Origin: Bryobacterales bacterium
GTDB lineage: Bacteria; Acidobacteriota; Terriglobia; Bryobacterales; Bryobacteraceae
Direction: 5' to 3'
DNA: 64,000 nucleotides
Assembly (NCBI GenBank): GCA_016716385.1
Contig: JADJWL010000016.1
Location: forward strand, 33,511-97,510
Positions 57,268 to 64,000 of the stretch are shown here, in pieces. Each line of letters opens with the position of its first letter. Position 1 is the first letter of the stretch. Under the pieces are notes generated by a model. That model was not told the DNA's origin, did no database searches, and was given only the letters and a program-made list of their open reading frames with translations. Position numbers and translations under genes: made by a program.

Positions 57268-57273
57268 CCCTGC

Positions 57274-58644
57274 CTACCTGGCGACGGCAATCCGTACTTG
57301 CAGGTCCTGCCGCCGGTACAGACACACTCCGTTCTCGTCCTCGCACACGTAGTAGAGCGCATAGGCGGCGACTCGCGTGTCACCCTCGGCCGCGCCGGTG
57401 GGGACGCGAAACTCGAACTCGACCTGCCGCGGTTCCAGGCTCACTTCCAACGGAGGGTTGGGCACGGTGAGGCGCCGAGGATCGATCTCCCAGCCATCCG
57501 GCGTTTGAACCCACACAACAAGATCGCCCGCTTCATTATTCCAGTGCGCCTGGCGCGCCGTGTTGGGGCGAAAGACGAGGTGCACGCGGCCCGTCGCGCC
57601 CGGAGCCACGGCGGGGGGCACGACCGTCTGCTCCACCAGGACGAATGGCATTTCGTCGCGATGAATCCTACCGCCGGGATCCGGTTCGGCCGGGCCGGCG
57701 GCGGCCTGCAGTTGCTTCGCCGGGCTGGCGAACTCCGCGCCCCCTGGCTCCACCACGAGCGGCGCCGGTTCCTCGCCCCGCTCGCGGATCTCGCGGCGCG
57801 CCGCCGGCACCCAGTCGTAAAACGGGTAGGGCTTGTCGAGACGCGGGCCGTACTGCTGAATTCGGCGGCGCCAGATGTACTGGTTCGGATTGAGGTCGAG
57901 CGCCTGCTGCCAGTGATCGACGGCGGCCTGGAAATCGCCCGGTTCGCGATGGGGCGAGTCGTACCGGGCCCGGTAGGCGACACCCAGACGGAACAGAACC
58001 GGCGCATCGGCATCACGGATCTTCCGGTAGGAGGCGATCACCTCACTCACCCGGCCGATCCCGCCCCAGAGAAACACGTCATCGGCGGATGCGCGCGGAC
58101 TTGTCGCGTGCAGGTCGGGCGGCGGGGGCGGCACGACAAGTACGGCGGGCGCGGGGTAGCTTGTGTTCACGAACTCTTCGGCAAAGCGCGCGGCGTCGGC
58201 CAGCTTGATGCCGGTCGCCCGGACGATGCCGTGTTCGTCGATGGCGACCGTCAGCGGCACCACCTGCACGCCGAGCAGGTTCAGGGAGTCGACCAGGATC
58301 GGCCAGTCCATGCGCTTCCATTGCATGAACAGGCGGGCGCGGTCCGGATGCTGCTCCTGGACAATCCCCGCCATCGCCAGCCTGCCTTCCTGTTGGAGTT
58401 TCAGAGTCTGTTCGTGCCACCCGGGCACGTGCACACGGCAGCCGGCTCACCAGGACGCGAAAATGTGCAGGATCAGCTTGCGGCCTCGCATGGCCGCGAC
58501 GGAAGCCGCCCGGCCGTCGAGGTCCGGCAGCAGCAGGTTCGGAAACGGGGATCCGACGCGGATCTCTTCGGCGAGTGGAGCGGGTTCAGGCATGGTTCGG
58601 GAACAGGCCGTGAGGCAGAGCGCGAGAGTGAGCCACCATTTCAT
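57274..58644 (-). CDS. thioredoxin-like lipoprotein with probable selenocysteine (UxxC), read through TGA
   Basis: Reading the TGA at 58447-58449 as selenocysteine gives 456 residues. A lipoprotein signal with lipobox LTAC (about residue 14) precedes a TlpA/AhpC-like domain. The strand LILHIFASW runs straight into Sec66-Ala-Gly-Cys69, exactly where TlpA proteins have CxxC, and the fold continues in the same frame (LGVQVVPLTVAIDEHGIVRA). A TPR-like segment (DFQAAVDHWQQALDLNPNQ) and a C-terminal beta domain follow. A hairpin suitable as SECIS lies just after the TGA. The alternative is a nonsense mutation of a Cys codon. Probable role: envelope thiol-disulfide or peroxide reduction. Confidence 0.8.
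58406..58449 (-). promoter_or_regulatory. candidate bacterial SECIS element after in-frame UGA
   Basis: Starting 10 nt after the UGA the mRNA can fold: outer helix 58436-58432 with 58406-58410 (one G-G mismatch), a 2x2 internal loop, then a perfect 6-bp stem CGUGCC/GGCACG closed by the 5-nt loop CGGGU. The loop lies 23 nt after the UGA and contains GGU, as expected for SelB-binding bacterial SECIS hairpins. No folding energy was computed. Confidence 0.65.
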
Positions 58645-58742
58645 CGCAGGACAGCCATAATCGTATCCTATCCGATCGCGCGGGGGCTTCCCTAGCCGAT
58701 TGACCGATGCGCGAGAGGTCTTGCATCCGCCATGCTCGAAGC

Positions 58743-59591
58743 ATGAGCGCACTCGTAGAATTCTCAAACGGGCTGGCGGCGGCGGTGGAACGCGCCGGAC
58801 GCGGCATCGTGGCTGTGCACGCGCGGCCGCGGACGCCGTCCAGCGGGGTCTTGTGGCGGTCCGGCGTCGTCGTGACGACGGATCATACGACCGAGCGGGA
58901 CGAGGAGATCACCGTCACGTTGCCCGGCGGCGAGACCGTGGCGGCGACCCTGCAAGGCCGCGATCCCTCAACCGACCTCGCGGTGCTGAAGCTGCCGGTG
59001 GAGACGGGGACGGCGGAGGTGGCGGACGCCCCCCTCCAGGTAGGACACATGGCTCTGGCCTTGGGCCGCGGCGTCACGGCGGCGCTGGGTGTGATCAGTT
59101 CCCTCGACGGCGCCTGGCGGACGTGGCGCGGCGGCTCCGTCGACCGCTTCATCCGGCTGGACGTAGCCATTTACCACGGCTTCTCGGGCGGCGCGCTGGT
59201 GACGGCCGACGGCCGGATTGCCGGCGTGAACACCTCGGCCCTGGCGCGGGGCGCGGCTGTCGCGATCCCGGTGGAGACGGTGAACCGCGTCGTCGACGAC
59301 CTGCTGCGCCACGGGCGCGTGGCTCGCGGGTACCTGGGGGTCGGCATGCAGCCGGTGCGGGGCGGCGTGATCGTGCTGTCAGTGGAACCGGACAGTCCGG
59401 CGGCGCGCGGCGGCCTGCTGGTGGGGGACGTTCTGGTAGCCATCGACGAGTCGGCTGTACGCGACACCGACGATGTGCAGGCCGTGCTCGATCCTTCGCG
59501 GGTGGGCAAGACCGTCCCCGTGCGGGTGATCCGGGCAGGCGCCGAGGCTGGACTTTCGATCACAATCGGCGAGCGGCCGAAGGGGGCGTGA
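58743..59591 (+). CDS. HtrA-like serine protease with C-terminal PDZ domain, no signal peptide
   Basis: 282 residues. The trypsin-like domain has His48 in VTTDHTT, Asp78 in STDLAVL and Ser148 in HGFSGGAL, so the triad is complete. A PDZ domain at about 195-280 starts GYLGVGMQPV and includes PAARGGLLVGDVLVAID. There is no signal peptide or membrane segment, unlike DegP/DegS, so it is predicted cytoplasmic. The ATG at 58743 is used; upstream codons are not family-like. It overlaps the following protease by 1 nt. Confidence 0.85.
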   Translation: MSALVEFSNGLAAAVERAGRGIVAVHARPRTPSSGVLWRSGVVVTTDHTTERDEEITVTLPGGETVAATLQGRDPSTDLAVLKLPVETGTAEVADAPLQVGHMALALGRGVTAALGVISSLDGAWRTWRGGSVDRFIRLDVAIYHGFSGGALVTADGRIAGVNTSALARGAAVAIPVETVNRVVDDLLRHGRVARGYLGVGMQPVRGGVIVLSVEPDSPAARGGLLVGDVLVAIDESAVRDTDDVQAVLDPSRVGKTVPVRVIRAGAEAGLSITIGERPKGA

Positions 59592-60370
59592 TGCTGGGAC
59601 ACGAGCTTGCGAGGCTGGCGGAAGCGGTCCGCCAGTTCACGGTGGAGGTGCGCGGCGCCGCGGGCGTCGTCTGGCGGGAGGATGGGGTCATCCTGACCAA
59701 CGCCCATGTCGCCCGGCAGGATGCGATGCCGGTGCGGCTCGCCGATGGCCGCGAGTTTCAGGCGGAAGTCGCGGCGCGCGATGCCAGGCGCGACCTCGCG
59801 TTGCTGCGCGTCCCGGCGAGCGGACTGACTGCTGCGGTTGCGGGCGACTCCGGCAGTCTGCGGCCGGGGGAGTTCGTGATGGCGGCCGGCAGTCCTCTCG
59901 GCTACCCGCGCGCCGTGGCGACGGGCGTCGTGCAGGCGGGCCACGCGCGGGACTGGGTCCGGGCCGACGTGCGGCTGGCGCCGGGCAACTCCGGCGGTCC
60001 GCTGGTAGACGCGCACGGCCGGGTCGTGGGAATCAACGCCATGATCGTCAGCGGCCTGGCTCTCGCCGTCCCGGCCGAGGCGGCTGAACGCTTCCTCGCC
60101 TTGGCGGAGGGCGCGCAACCGCGCCTGGGAGTGGAGCTGCGCGCCGTGCGCGAGGGACTGCTGGTCTTGCACGTGACGCCCGGTGAGAACGGCCATCGCG
60201 CGGGACTCCGCGTGGGAGACGTCCTGGTGAGGGCCGGCGCCGGGACTCTCGCGGACCAGCTTCGAATCGCCGGGTTCGGCGCGCGCATCGATCTGGATGT
60301 GATGCGTGGCGGAGTCACCATCCAGATCGGCGTGGTGCTGCACCGGGCGGAAGGGGCGGCCGCGGCGTGA
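59591..60370 (+). CDS. second HtrA-like serine protease with PDZ-like domain, no signal peptide
   Basis: 259 residues, a divergent paralog of the previous gene. His39 is in LTNAHVA, Asp68 in RRDLALL and Ser134 in APGNSGGPL. The PDZ-like tail is about 180-255 (NGHRAGLRVGDVLVRAG). No export signal is visible. ATG 59591 overlaps the previous stop (TGATG), and its own end overlaps the next gene by 4 nt. The pair may form a hetero-oligomer; that is inference from the overlap. Confidence 0.85.
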   Translation: MLGHELARLAEAVRQFTVEVRGAAGVVWREDGVILTNAHVARQDAMPVRLADGREFQAEVAARDARRDLALLRVPASGLTAAVAGDSGSLRPGEFVMAAGSPLGYPRAVATGVVQAGHARDWVRADVRLAPGNSGGPLVDAHGRVVGINAMIVSGLALAVPAEAAERFLALAEGAQPRLGVELRAVREGLLVLHVTPGENGHRAGLRVGDVLVRAGAGTLADQLRIAGFGARIDLDVMRGGVTIQIGVVLHRAEGAAAA

Positions 60371-60942
60371 CACGAGTGGCCGTGGTCGCGCGGTCGGCCG
60401 TGGTGCGCGCGGGGCTCGAAGCGATGCTGCGCGCGCATCCGGATATCCAGGTGGTAGCGGCGGCCGCGTCGTTTGCCGGAATTCCTTCGGGCGCCGATGT
60501 AGTCCTGGCGGAGCATCCCCTGGCGGATGAAGCGCCGCCGCTGCCGGTCATCCTTCTGGGAGAATCCGAGGACTCGAACTGGATGACCGGGGCCCTCCGT
60601 TCCGGTGCGCGCGGCGCGCTGTCCCGCGAGTCCGGGTCCGAGGAGATTTGCGCCGCCATTCTCGCTGCCGCGGCCGGCCTGGCGGTGCTACCCGCCGACG
60701 CGCTGGAGCGCCTGCTGCCGGAACGTCCCGCGATGACAGAAGGCCAGCCCCTGACGCCGCGGGAAACCGAGGTGCTGCGGATGCTGGCGGAGGGCCTGGG
60801 CAACAAGGAGGTCGCGTGGCGGCTTGGGATCAGCGATCATACGGTGAAGTTCCACATCGCCTCGATCTTTTCCAAGCTGAACGTGTCCAGCCGGACCGAA
60901 GCCGTTACGAACGGGGTTCGCCTGGGTCTGGTGCTGCTGTGA
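60367..60942 (+). CDS. NarL/LuxR-type regulator with degenerate receiver domain
   Basis: 191 residues. The N-terminal half follows the response-regulator fold (RVAVVARSAVVRAGLEAML), but the acidic pair after the first strand is Ala-Arg. The phosphoacceptor position in ADVVLAEHPLADE is Glu rather than Asp, so phosphorylation control is unlikely. The C-terminal LuxR helix-turn-helix is intact (LTPRETEVLRMLAEGLGNKE, HTVKFHIASIFSKLN). It is the third gene of an overlapping operon with the two proteases and ends overlapping the opposing gene by 38 nt. Confidence 0.85.
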   Translation: MTRVAVVARSAVVRAGLEAMLRAHPDIQVVAAAASFAGIPSGADVVLAEHPLADEAPPLPVILLGESEDSNWMTGALRSGARGALSRESGSEEICAAILAAAAGLAVLPADALERLLPERPAMTEGQPLTPRETEVLRMLAEGLGNKEVAWRLGISDHTVKFHIASIFSKLNVSSRTEAVTNGVRLGLVLL

Positions 60943-62179
60943 GTTCGCCTTCCGGATCGTTCTCGACGATCACTCCGTAGTGCCGCGCCATCCAGTACGG
61001 CAGGATGTAGTCGATTCCCGCGCCCTCGATCGTGCCGCTGCCGCCGCCGTAGAGTTGGAACGGGCTGCGCTGCCACAGGAAATCCGTGGTGACGCGCTCG
61101 ATCGCCGGAATGACTTGACAGGCCTGGTTCTCGTCGCAGGCCGGGTACTTGTCGCGGAGATCGACCCATTCGTCGCGCCGGGGCCGCTGTAACCAGTCTT
61201 CAAGGAGCTGGCGGGTATCCGCGTCGCGCGCCTCGTCGGGACCGTTGATCTCGAAGTCGATCATGTTGAAGTGCGCGTTGCCGTGGCCGGCCAGCGTCCG
61301 GCGCATGATGTTGTACGCCTGGCGGTAGACGGCTTCGATCGCGGAACTGCCACCCAGGCGGATCAGGTTGTAGAAGCTGATCGAGTTCAGATTGAACTTG
61401 AAGTACGAGCCGTGAGGATCGAGCAGTTGCAGGCTGATCGGCCCCAGCATCGATCCGGCTCCCGCCCACGCCGCCCAGGTGTAGGCGCGGTCGAAGCGGC
61501 CAGGGTTCATGCGGCGGCCGATTTGCAGGAGCGTCAGCCTCTGGTCGGCGCGCGACCAGAACACCGTGCTGATCTCCCCGCCCGGCATCACGATGGCGAA
61601 GTTGCGATCCATCAGGTCGTCGAGGAGGCGCGTGACGATGTGCGCCGCCACGCCGCGGACGTTCGGATCATCGACCAGATCGTAAGCGACGCTCAGTCCA
61701 AAGAACACGCCGAGATACTGGTCGCGCGAGGTGTTGCCCACCCAGAAGTACGGCTGCCCGTCGAGCGAGCCCATGTAGTTGCCGTGGTGCGCTTCCTCCT
61801 GGAGGATGCCGACCGCATACGGGGACTCCACCGGAATGATGCAGCGGGCCAGCAGCGCGCGGGGCGCGGTCACGTCCATCAGTTGCCGGATGCCCCACAG
61901 CGCCCGCCACACGTTGTGCAGCGCATCGTCGTCGCGCGTGTGATGGTACCGGAACGCTTCCGCCGCGAGGTAGTGGCCGGTCCAGATGGCGGAATCGCCG
62001 CAGCGGGTGTAGCCGGTGATTTCGTCGGTATCGGGAGCGGCATACATCGGATCGAGGATGGTGCCGAACGGCATGTGGCGTTCCTGGATGCCGCGGGAGA
62101 TGGCGAGTGCATCTTCCTCCGCGCCCCAGGCGCCGGTGGCAAGGGCTCCGACGAGGAACAGCTTCAGGATAAGAGCCAT
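60905..62179 (-). CDS. secreted protein of unknown family
   Basis: 424 residues with a signal peptide (LILKLFLVGALATGAWGA). The rest is rich in aromatic and helical segments (GYTRCGDSAIWTGHYLAAEA, YFWVGNTSRDQYLGVFFGLS, TWAAWAGAGSMLGPISLQLL) that suggest an alpha/alpha-barrel of the kind seen in glycoside-processing enzymes, but no catalytic signature is recognised. Its last 38 nt overlap the end of the convergent regulator gene. Confidence 0.7.
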   Translation of the reverse strand: MALILKLFLVGALATGAWGAEEDALAISRGIQERHMPFGTILDPMYAAPDTDEITGYTRCGDSAIWTGHYLAAEAFRYHHTRDDDALHNVWRALWGIRQLMDVTAPRALLARCIIPVESPYAVGILQEEAHHGNYMGSLDGQPYFWVGNTSRDQYLGVFFGLSVAYDLVDDPNVRGVAAHIVTRLLDDLMDRNFAIVMPGGEISTVFWSRADQRLTLLQIGRRMNPGRFDRAYTWAAWAGAGSMLGPISLQLLDPHGSYFKFNLNSISFYNLIRLGGSSAIEAVYRQAYNIMRRTLAGHGNAHFNMIDFEINGPDEARDADTRQLLEDWLQRPRRDEWVDLRDKYPACDENQACQVIPAIERVTTDFLWQRSPFQLYGGGSGTIEGAGIDYILPYWMARHYGVIVENDPEGELTAAPDPGEPRS

Positions 62180-62237
62180 TAACCGTTGGACGTGCGTAAC
62201 GCGGGGACCGTTGCGCGCGCCTCAGTATAATATCGTT

Positions 62238-62435
62238 GTGAGCACGACATTCACCCGCCGCGCTTTGCCCGCCGTCGCCATGGGCTCGGCTGCCGCGGCG
62301 AAGGCCGCGCAAGCTCCGCCGCCGGACGAGGATCTGACCGCCGCCCGCGAACGCCTGAAGGCGAACATCGAGGCGATTCGTAAGACGAAGCTGGCTCTAG
62401 AAGACGAACCCTCATTCCTGTTCAGGGCGTTCTGA
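62238..62435 (+). CDS. small Tat-type protein coupled to the amidase gene
   Basis: 65 residues from a GTG. The N-terminus TTFTRRALPAVAMGSAAAAK resembles a twin-arginine signal, followed by a charged helix (DEDLTAARERLKANIEAIRK). It overlaps the amidase ATG by 1 nt (TGATG). Since the amidase has no signal of its own, this peptide could be a partner carrying it to the Tat machinery, or the two may be the halves of what is one gene in relatives. The function is unknown. Confidence 0.55.
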   Translation: MSTTFTRRALPAVAMGSAAAAKAAQAPPPDEDLTAARERLKANIEAIRKTKLALEDEPSFLFRAF

Positions 62436-63856
62436 TGGCCGGATTCGACGATGACGTTTATTTCGCCACCATCGGCGAGCTGAGCGCCAAGCTCCGGGCC
62501 CGGGAGTTCACCGCCCGCGAACTCGCCGAGGCTTTCGTCGAACGGCTGGAAGAGCGCGGGCCCCGCTACAACGCCCTGGCGGTTTCCATGGGACAGGCCG
62601 CGTCGCGGGCCGCCCGGGACGTGGACGGCGACCTCCAGCGCGAACGCTTCCGCAGCCCGCTGCAAGGCATTCCCTTCGCTGTCAAGGATCTGCTCGCGGT
62701 CCGGGGCCACCCCACCACCTGGGGCGCGCGGCCCTTTGCCGCACAAGTGCTCGATTACGACGCAACCGCCGTCCGCAAGCTCACCGGCGTGGGGGGAATC
62801 CTAACCGGGAAACTCGCCATGGTGGAACTGGCAGGCGGAGGCGGCTATCGCATCGCGGGCGCTTCCATGTTCGGTCCCGGGCTGAATCCGTGGGATCCGG
62901 CGCACTGGTCCGGCGGATCGTCGAGCGGCTCCGGATCGGCGGTTGCAGCGGGACTCGTCCCGTATGCCCTTGGATCCGAGACCTCCGGCTCCATTCTCAC
63001 GCCGGCGGCGTTTTGCGGCGTCACCGGACTGCGGCCCACCTACGGTCTGGTCAGCCGCTTCGGCGCGATGCCGCTGTCCTGGACTCTCGACAAGATCGGC
63101 CCCATGTGCCGCAGCGCCGAGGACTGCGGGCTAGTGCTGCAGGCCATCTCCGGCGGCGATTCGAACGATCCCGGTTCGGCGGGAAAGAGCTTCTTCTACG
63201 CGCCGCAGTACCAGCGCGAAATGAAGGACATCAAGGTCGGCTTCGCTCCGGCGGACTGGAGCGACCTTGCAGCCGAGGAGGCGCGCCCGGCTTTCCAGGA
63301 AGCCTTTGGCGTCATGAAGTCGATCGGCATCGAACTCAAGGAAGTGAAGCTGCCCGACTATCCGCATGGACCGCTTGTCGGCACCATTATCGGCGCCGAA
63401 GCAGCGTCGATCTTCGAAGAGTTTATTCGTAGCGGGCAGGTGAACCAGCTCGAAGACCCCTACCAGATCGCCGGCCTCAAGGCTTCTCTCGACATCTCCG
63501 CGGGCGATTACCTGCGGGCGCAGCGTGTGCGGACGCGGCTGCGGGCCGACTTCCGCAAGCTCTTCGCCGATGTCGAGGTCCTGCTCGCTCCGGCGCGCTA
63601 CAGTCCCGCGCCGAAGGTCGCCGAGCCGCTGACAGGCCCCGCGGGAGGGGACCCTCCCGCCGATCCGGGAATGAGCGGCCTGATTCCCGCCGGCAACCTG
63701 TGCGGGTTCCCTGCCCTCTCCGTCCCGTGCGGCTTTGCCGGGAAGCTTCCCGTGGGGCTCCAGTTGGTCGGACGGCCCTATACCGAGAATCTGTTGCTGG
63801 CTGTTGGCAACGAGTTCCAGAAGCGCACCGACTGGCACCGGAAGCGTCCTATATGA
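62435..63856 (+). CDS. amidase signature family hydrolase
   Basis: 473 residues with the Ser-cisSer-Lys triad: Lys84 in PFAVKDLLAV, cis-Ser at about 163 in GGSSSGSGSA and the nucleophile Ser186 in GSETSGSILTPA. It hydrolyses an amide; the family also includes GatA, but gatB and gatC are absent and the substrate is unknown. Translation is probably coupled to the small upstream gene. Confidence 0.92.
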   Translation: MAGFDDDVYFATIGELSAKLRAREFTARELAEAFVERLEERGPRYNALAVSMGQAASRAARDVDGDLQRERFRSPLQGIPFAVKDLLAVRGHPTTWGARPFAAQVLDYDATAVRKLTGVGGILTGKLAMVELAGGGGYRIAGASMFGPGLNPWDPAHWSGGSSSGSGSAVAAGLVPYALGSETSGSILTPAAFCGVTGLRPTYGLVSRFGAMPLSWTLDKIGPMCRSAEDCGLVLQAISGGDSNDPGSAGKSFFYAPQYQREMKDIKVGFAPADWSDLAAEEARPAFQEAFGVMKSIGIELKEVKLPDYPHGPLVGTIIGAEAASIFEEFIRSGQVNQLEDPYQIAGLKASLDISAGDYLRAQRVRTRLRADFRKLFADVEVLLAPARYSPAPKVAEPLTGPAGGDPPADPGMSGLIPAGNLCGFPALSVPCGFAGKLPVGLQLVGRPYTENLLLAVGNEFQKRTDWHRKRPI

Positions 63857-63886
63857 TGTATAGTTATAGATTCTGAGGCTGTTCTT

Positions 63887-64000
63887 TTGACGACACGTAC
63901 CGATTCCGCCCAATCCTCTGCAGGACATATCCACCCCCGTTCGCTCAAGGACGACATCGTCGAAGTTCTCCAGCGCGACATCATTTGCGGTGCGTACGAG
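63887..64000 (+). CDS. GntR-family transcriptional regulator (5' end only)
   Basis: 38 codons run off the window end. The segment SLKDDIVEVLQRDIICGAYE matches the first helix of GntR winged-helix domains, which read LxDxIxxxLRxxIxxGxY. The TTG start has GAGG 8 nt upstream. The 30 bp before it are AT-rich (TATAGT, TATAGA), probably its promoter. The effector domain is not visible. Confidence 0.6.
   Translation, partial: MTTRTDSAQSSAGHIHPRSLKDDIVEVLQRDIICGAYE

Noticed and set aside
60367..60942. Classical two-component response regulator
   Set aside because: The phosphoacceptor Asp and the acidic pair are replaced, and no histidine kinase is adjacent, so a standard two-component role is unlikely.

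Overview
The window is GC-rich, densely packed bacterial chromosome. It most resembles an Acidobacteriota genome of the Solibacter/Bryobacter type. The support for that is inferential: two roughly 1,100-residue Oar-like TonB receptors with an N-terminal carboxypeptidase-regulatory domain, many small secreted or Tat-exported proteins, and an uninterrupted str-S10-spc-alpha ribosomal supercluster. No rRNA, tRNA, CRISPR array, prophage or intact insertion sequence was seen.

Layout. Positions 1-4,634 (+) hold the tail of a probable trigger factor gene, clpP, a BON-domain protein, an SMP-30-like lactonase, a Nudix hydrolase and mutS2. A convergent TonB receptor (4,689-7,979, -) is separated by a possible MITE-like repeat from a divergent RND efflux pair, whose permease has a 1-nt frameshift near its 3' end. 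Positions 12.8-16.3 kb (+) carry a membrane/peroxiredoxin-like fusion, a VOC protein, two membrane proteins and a BrnT/BrnA toxin-antitoxin pair.

Positions 16.4-36.3 kb (-) are a 35-gene run from rpsL to rplQ. It is read from a strong sigma70-type promoter at 36.56-36.59 kb, includes fusA, tuf, secY, adk, map, infA and rpoA, and ends at a GC hairpin. The tuf gene is split by a single extra base. Positions 36.6-41 kb hold a CocE/S15 hydrolase, a membrane protein with a degenerate JAMM domain and an arabinose-5-phosphate isomerase-like protein. Positions 41.1-45.3 kb form a trehalose operon (otsA, otsB, a DUF5752 protein, a TreT-like synthase). Then come a Tat-exported sugar isomerase-like protein, a second Nudix enzyme, a solitary PIN-like protein and a VapBC pair.

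Two regions stand out. At 48.5-52.8 kb a POTRA-less Omp85-like barrel gene overlaps two tandem paralogous secreted proteins. Both paralogs keep, at identical residue numbers, a kinase-like set: Lys141, an acidic residue at 155, Asp272-x4-Asn277 and Asp297-Phe-Gly. At 57.3-58.6 kb a thioredoxin-like lipoprotein has an in-frame TGA exactly at the first position of its CxxC motif (U-A-G-C). A hairpin with a GGU-containing loop follows 23 nt downstream. This fits a selenoprotein with a bacterial SECIS element, and conventional ORF calling would split the gene in two.

The right end has two overlapping cytoplasmic-looking trypsin-like proteases followed by a NarL-type regulator lacking its phosphoacceptor Asp, an unknown secreted protein, a small Tat-type protein coupled to an amidase, and the start of a GntR-type regulator.
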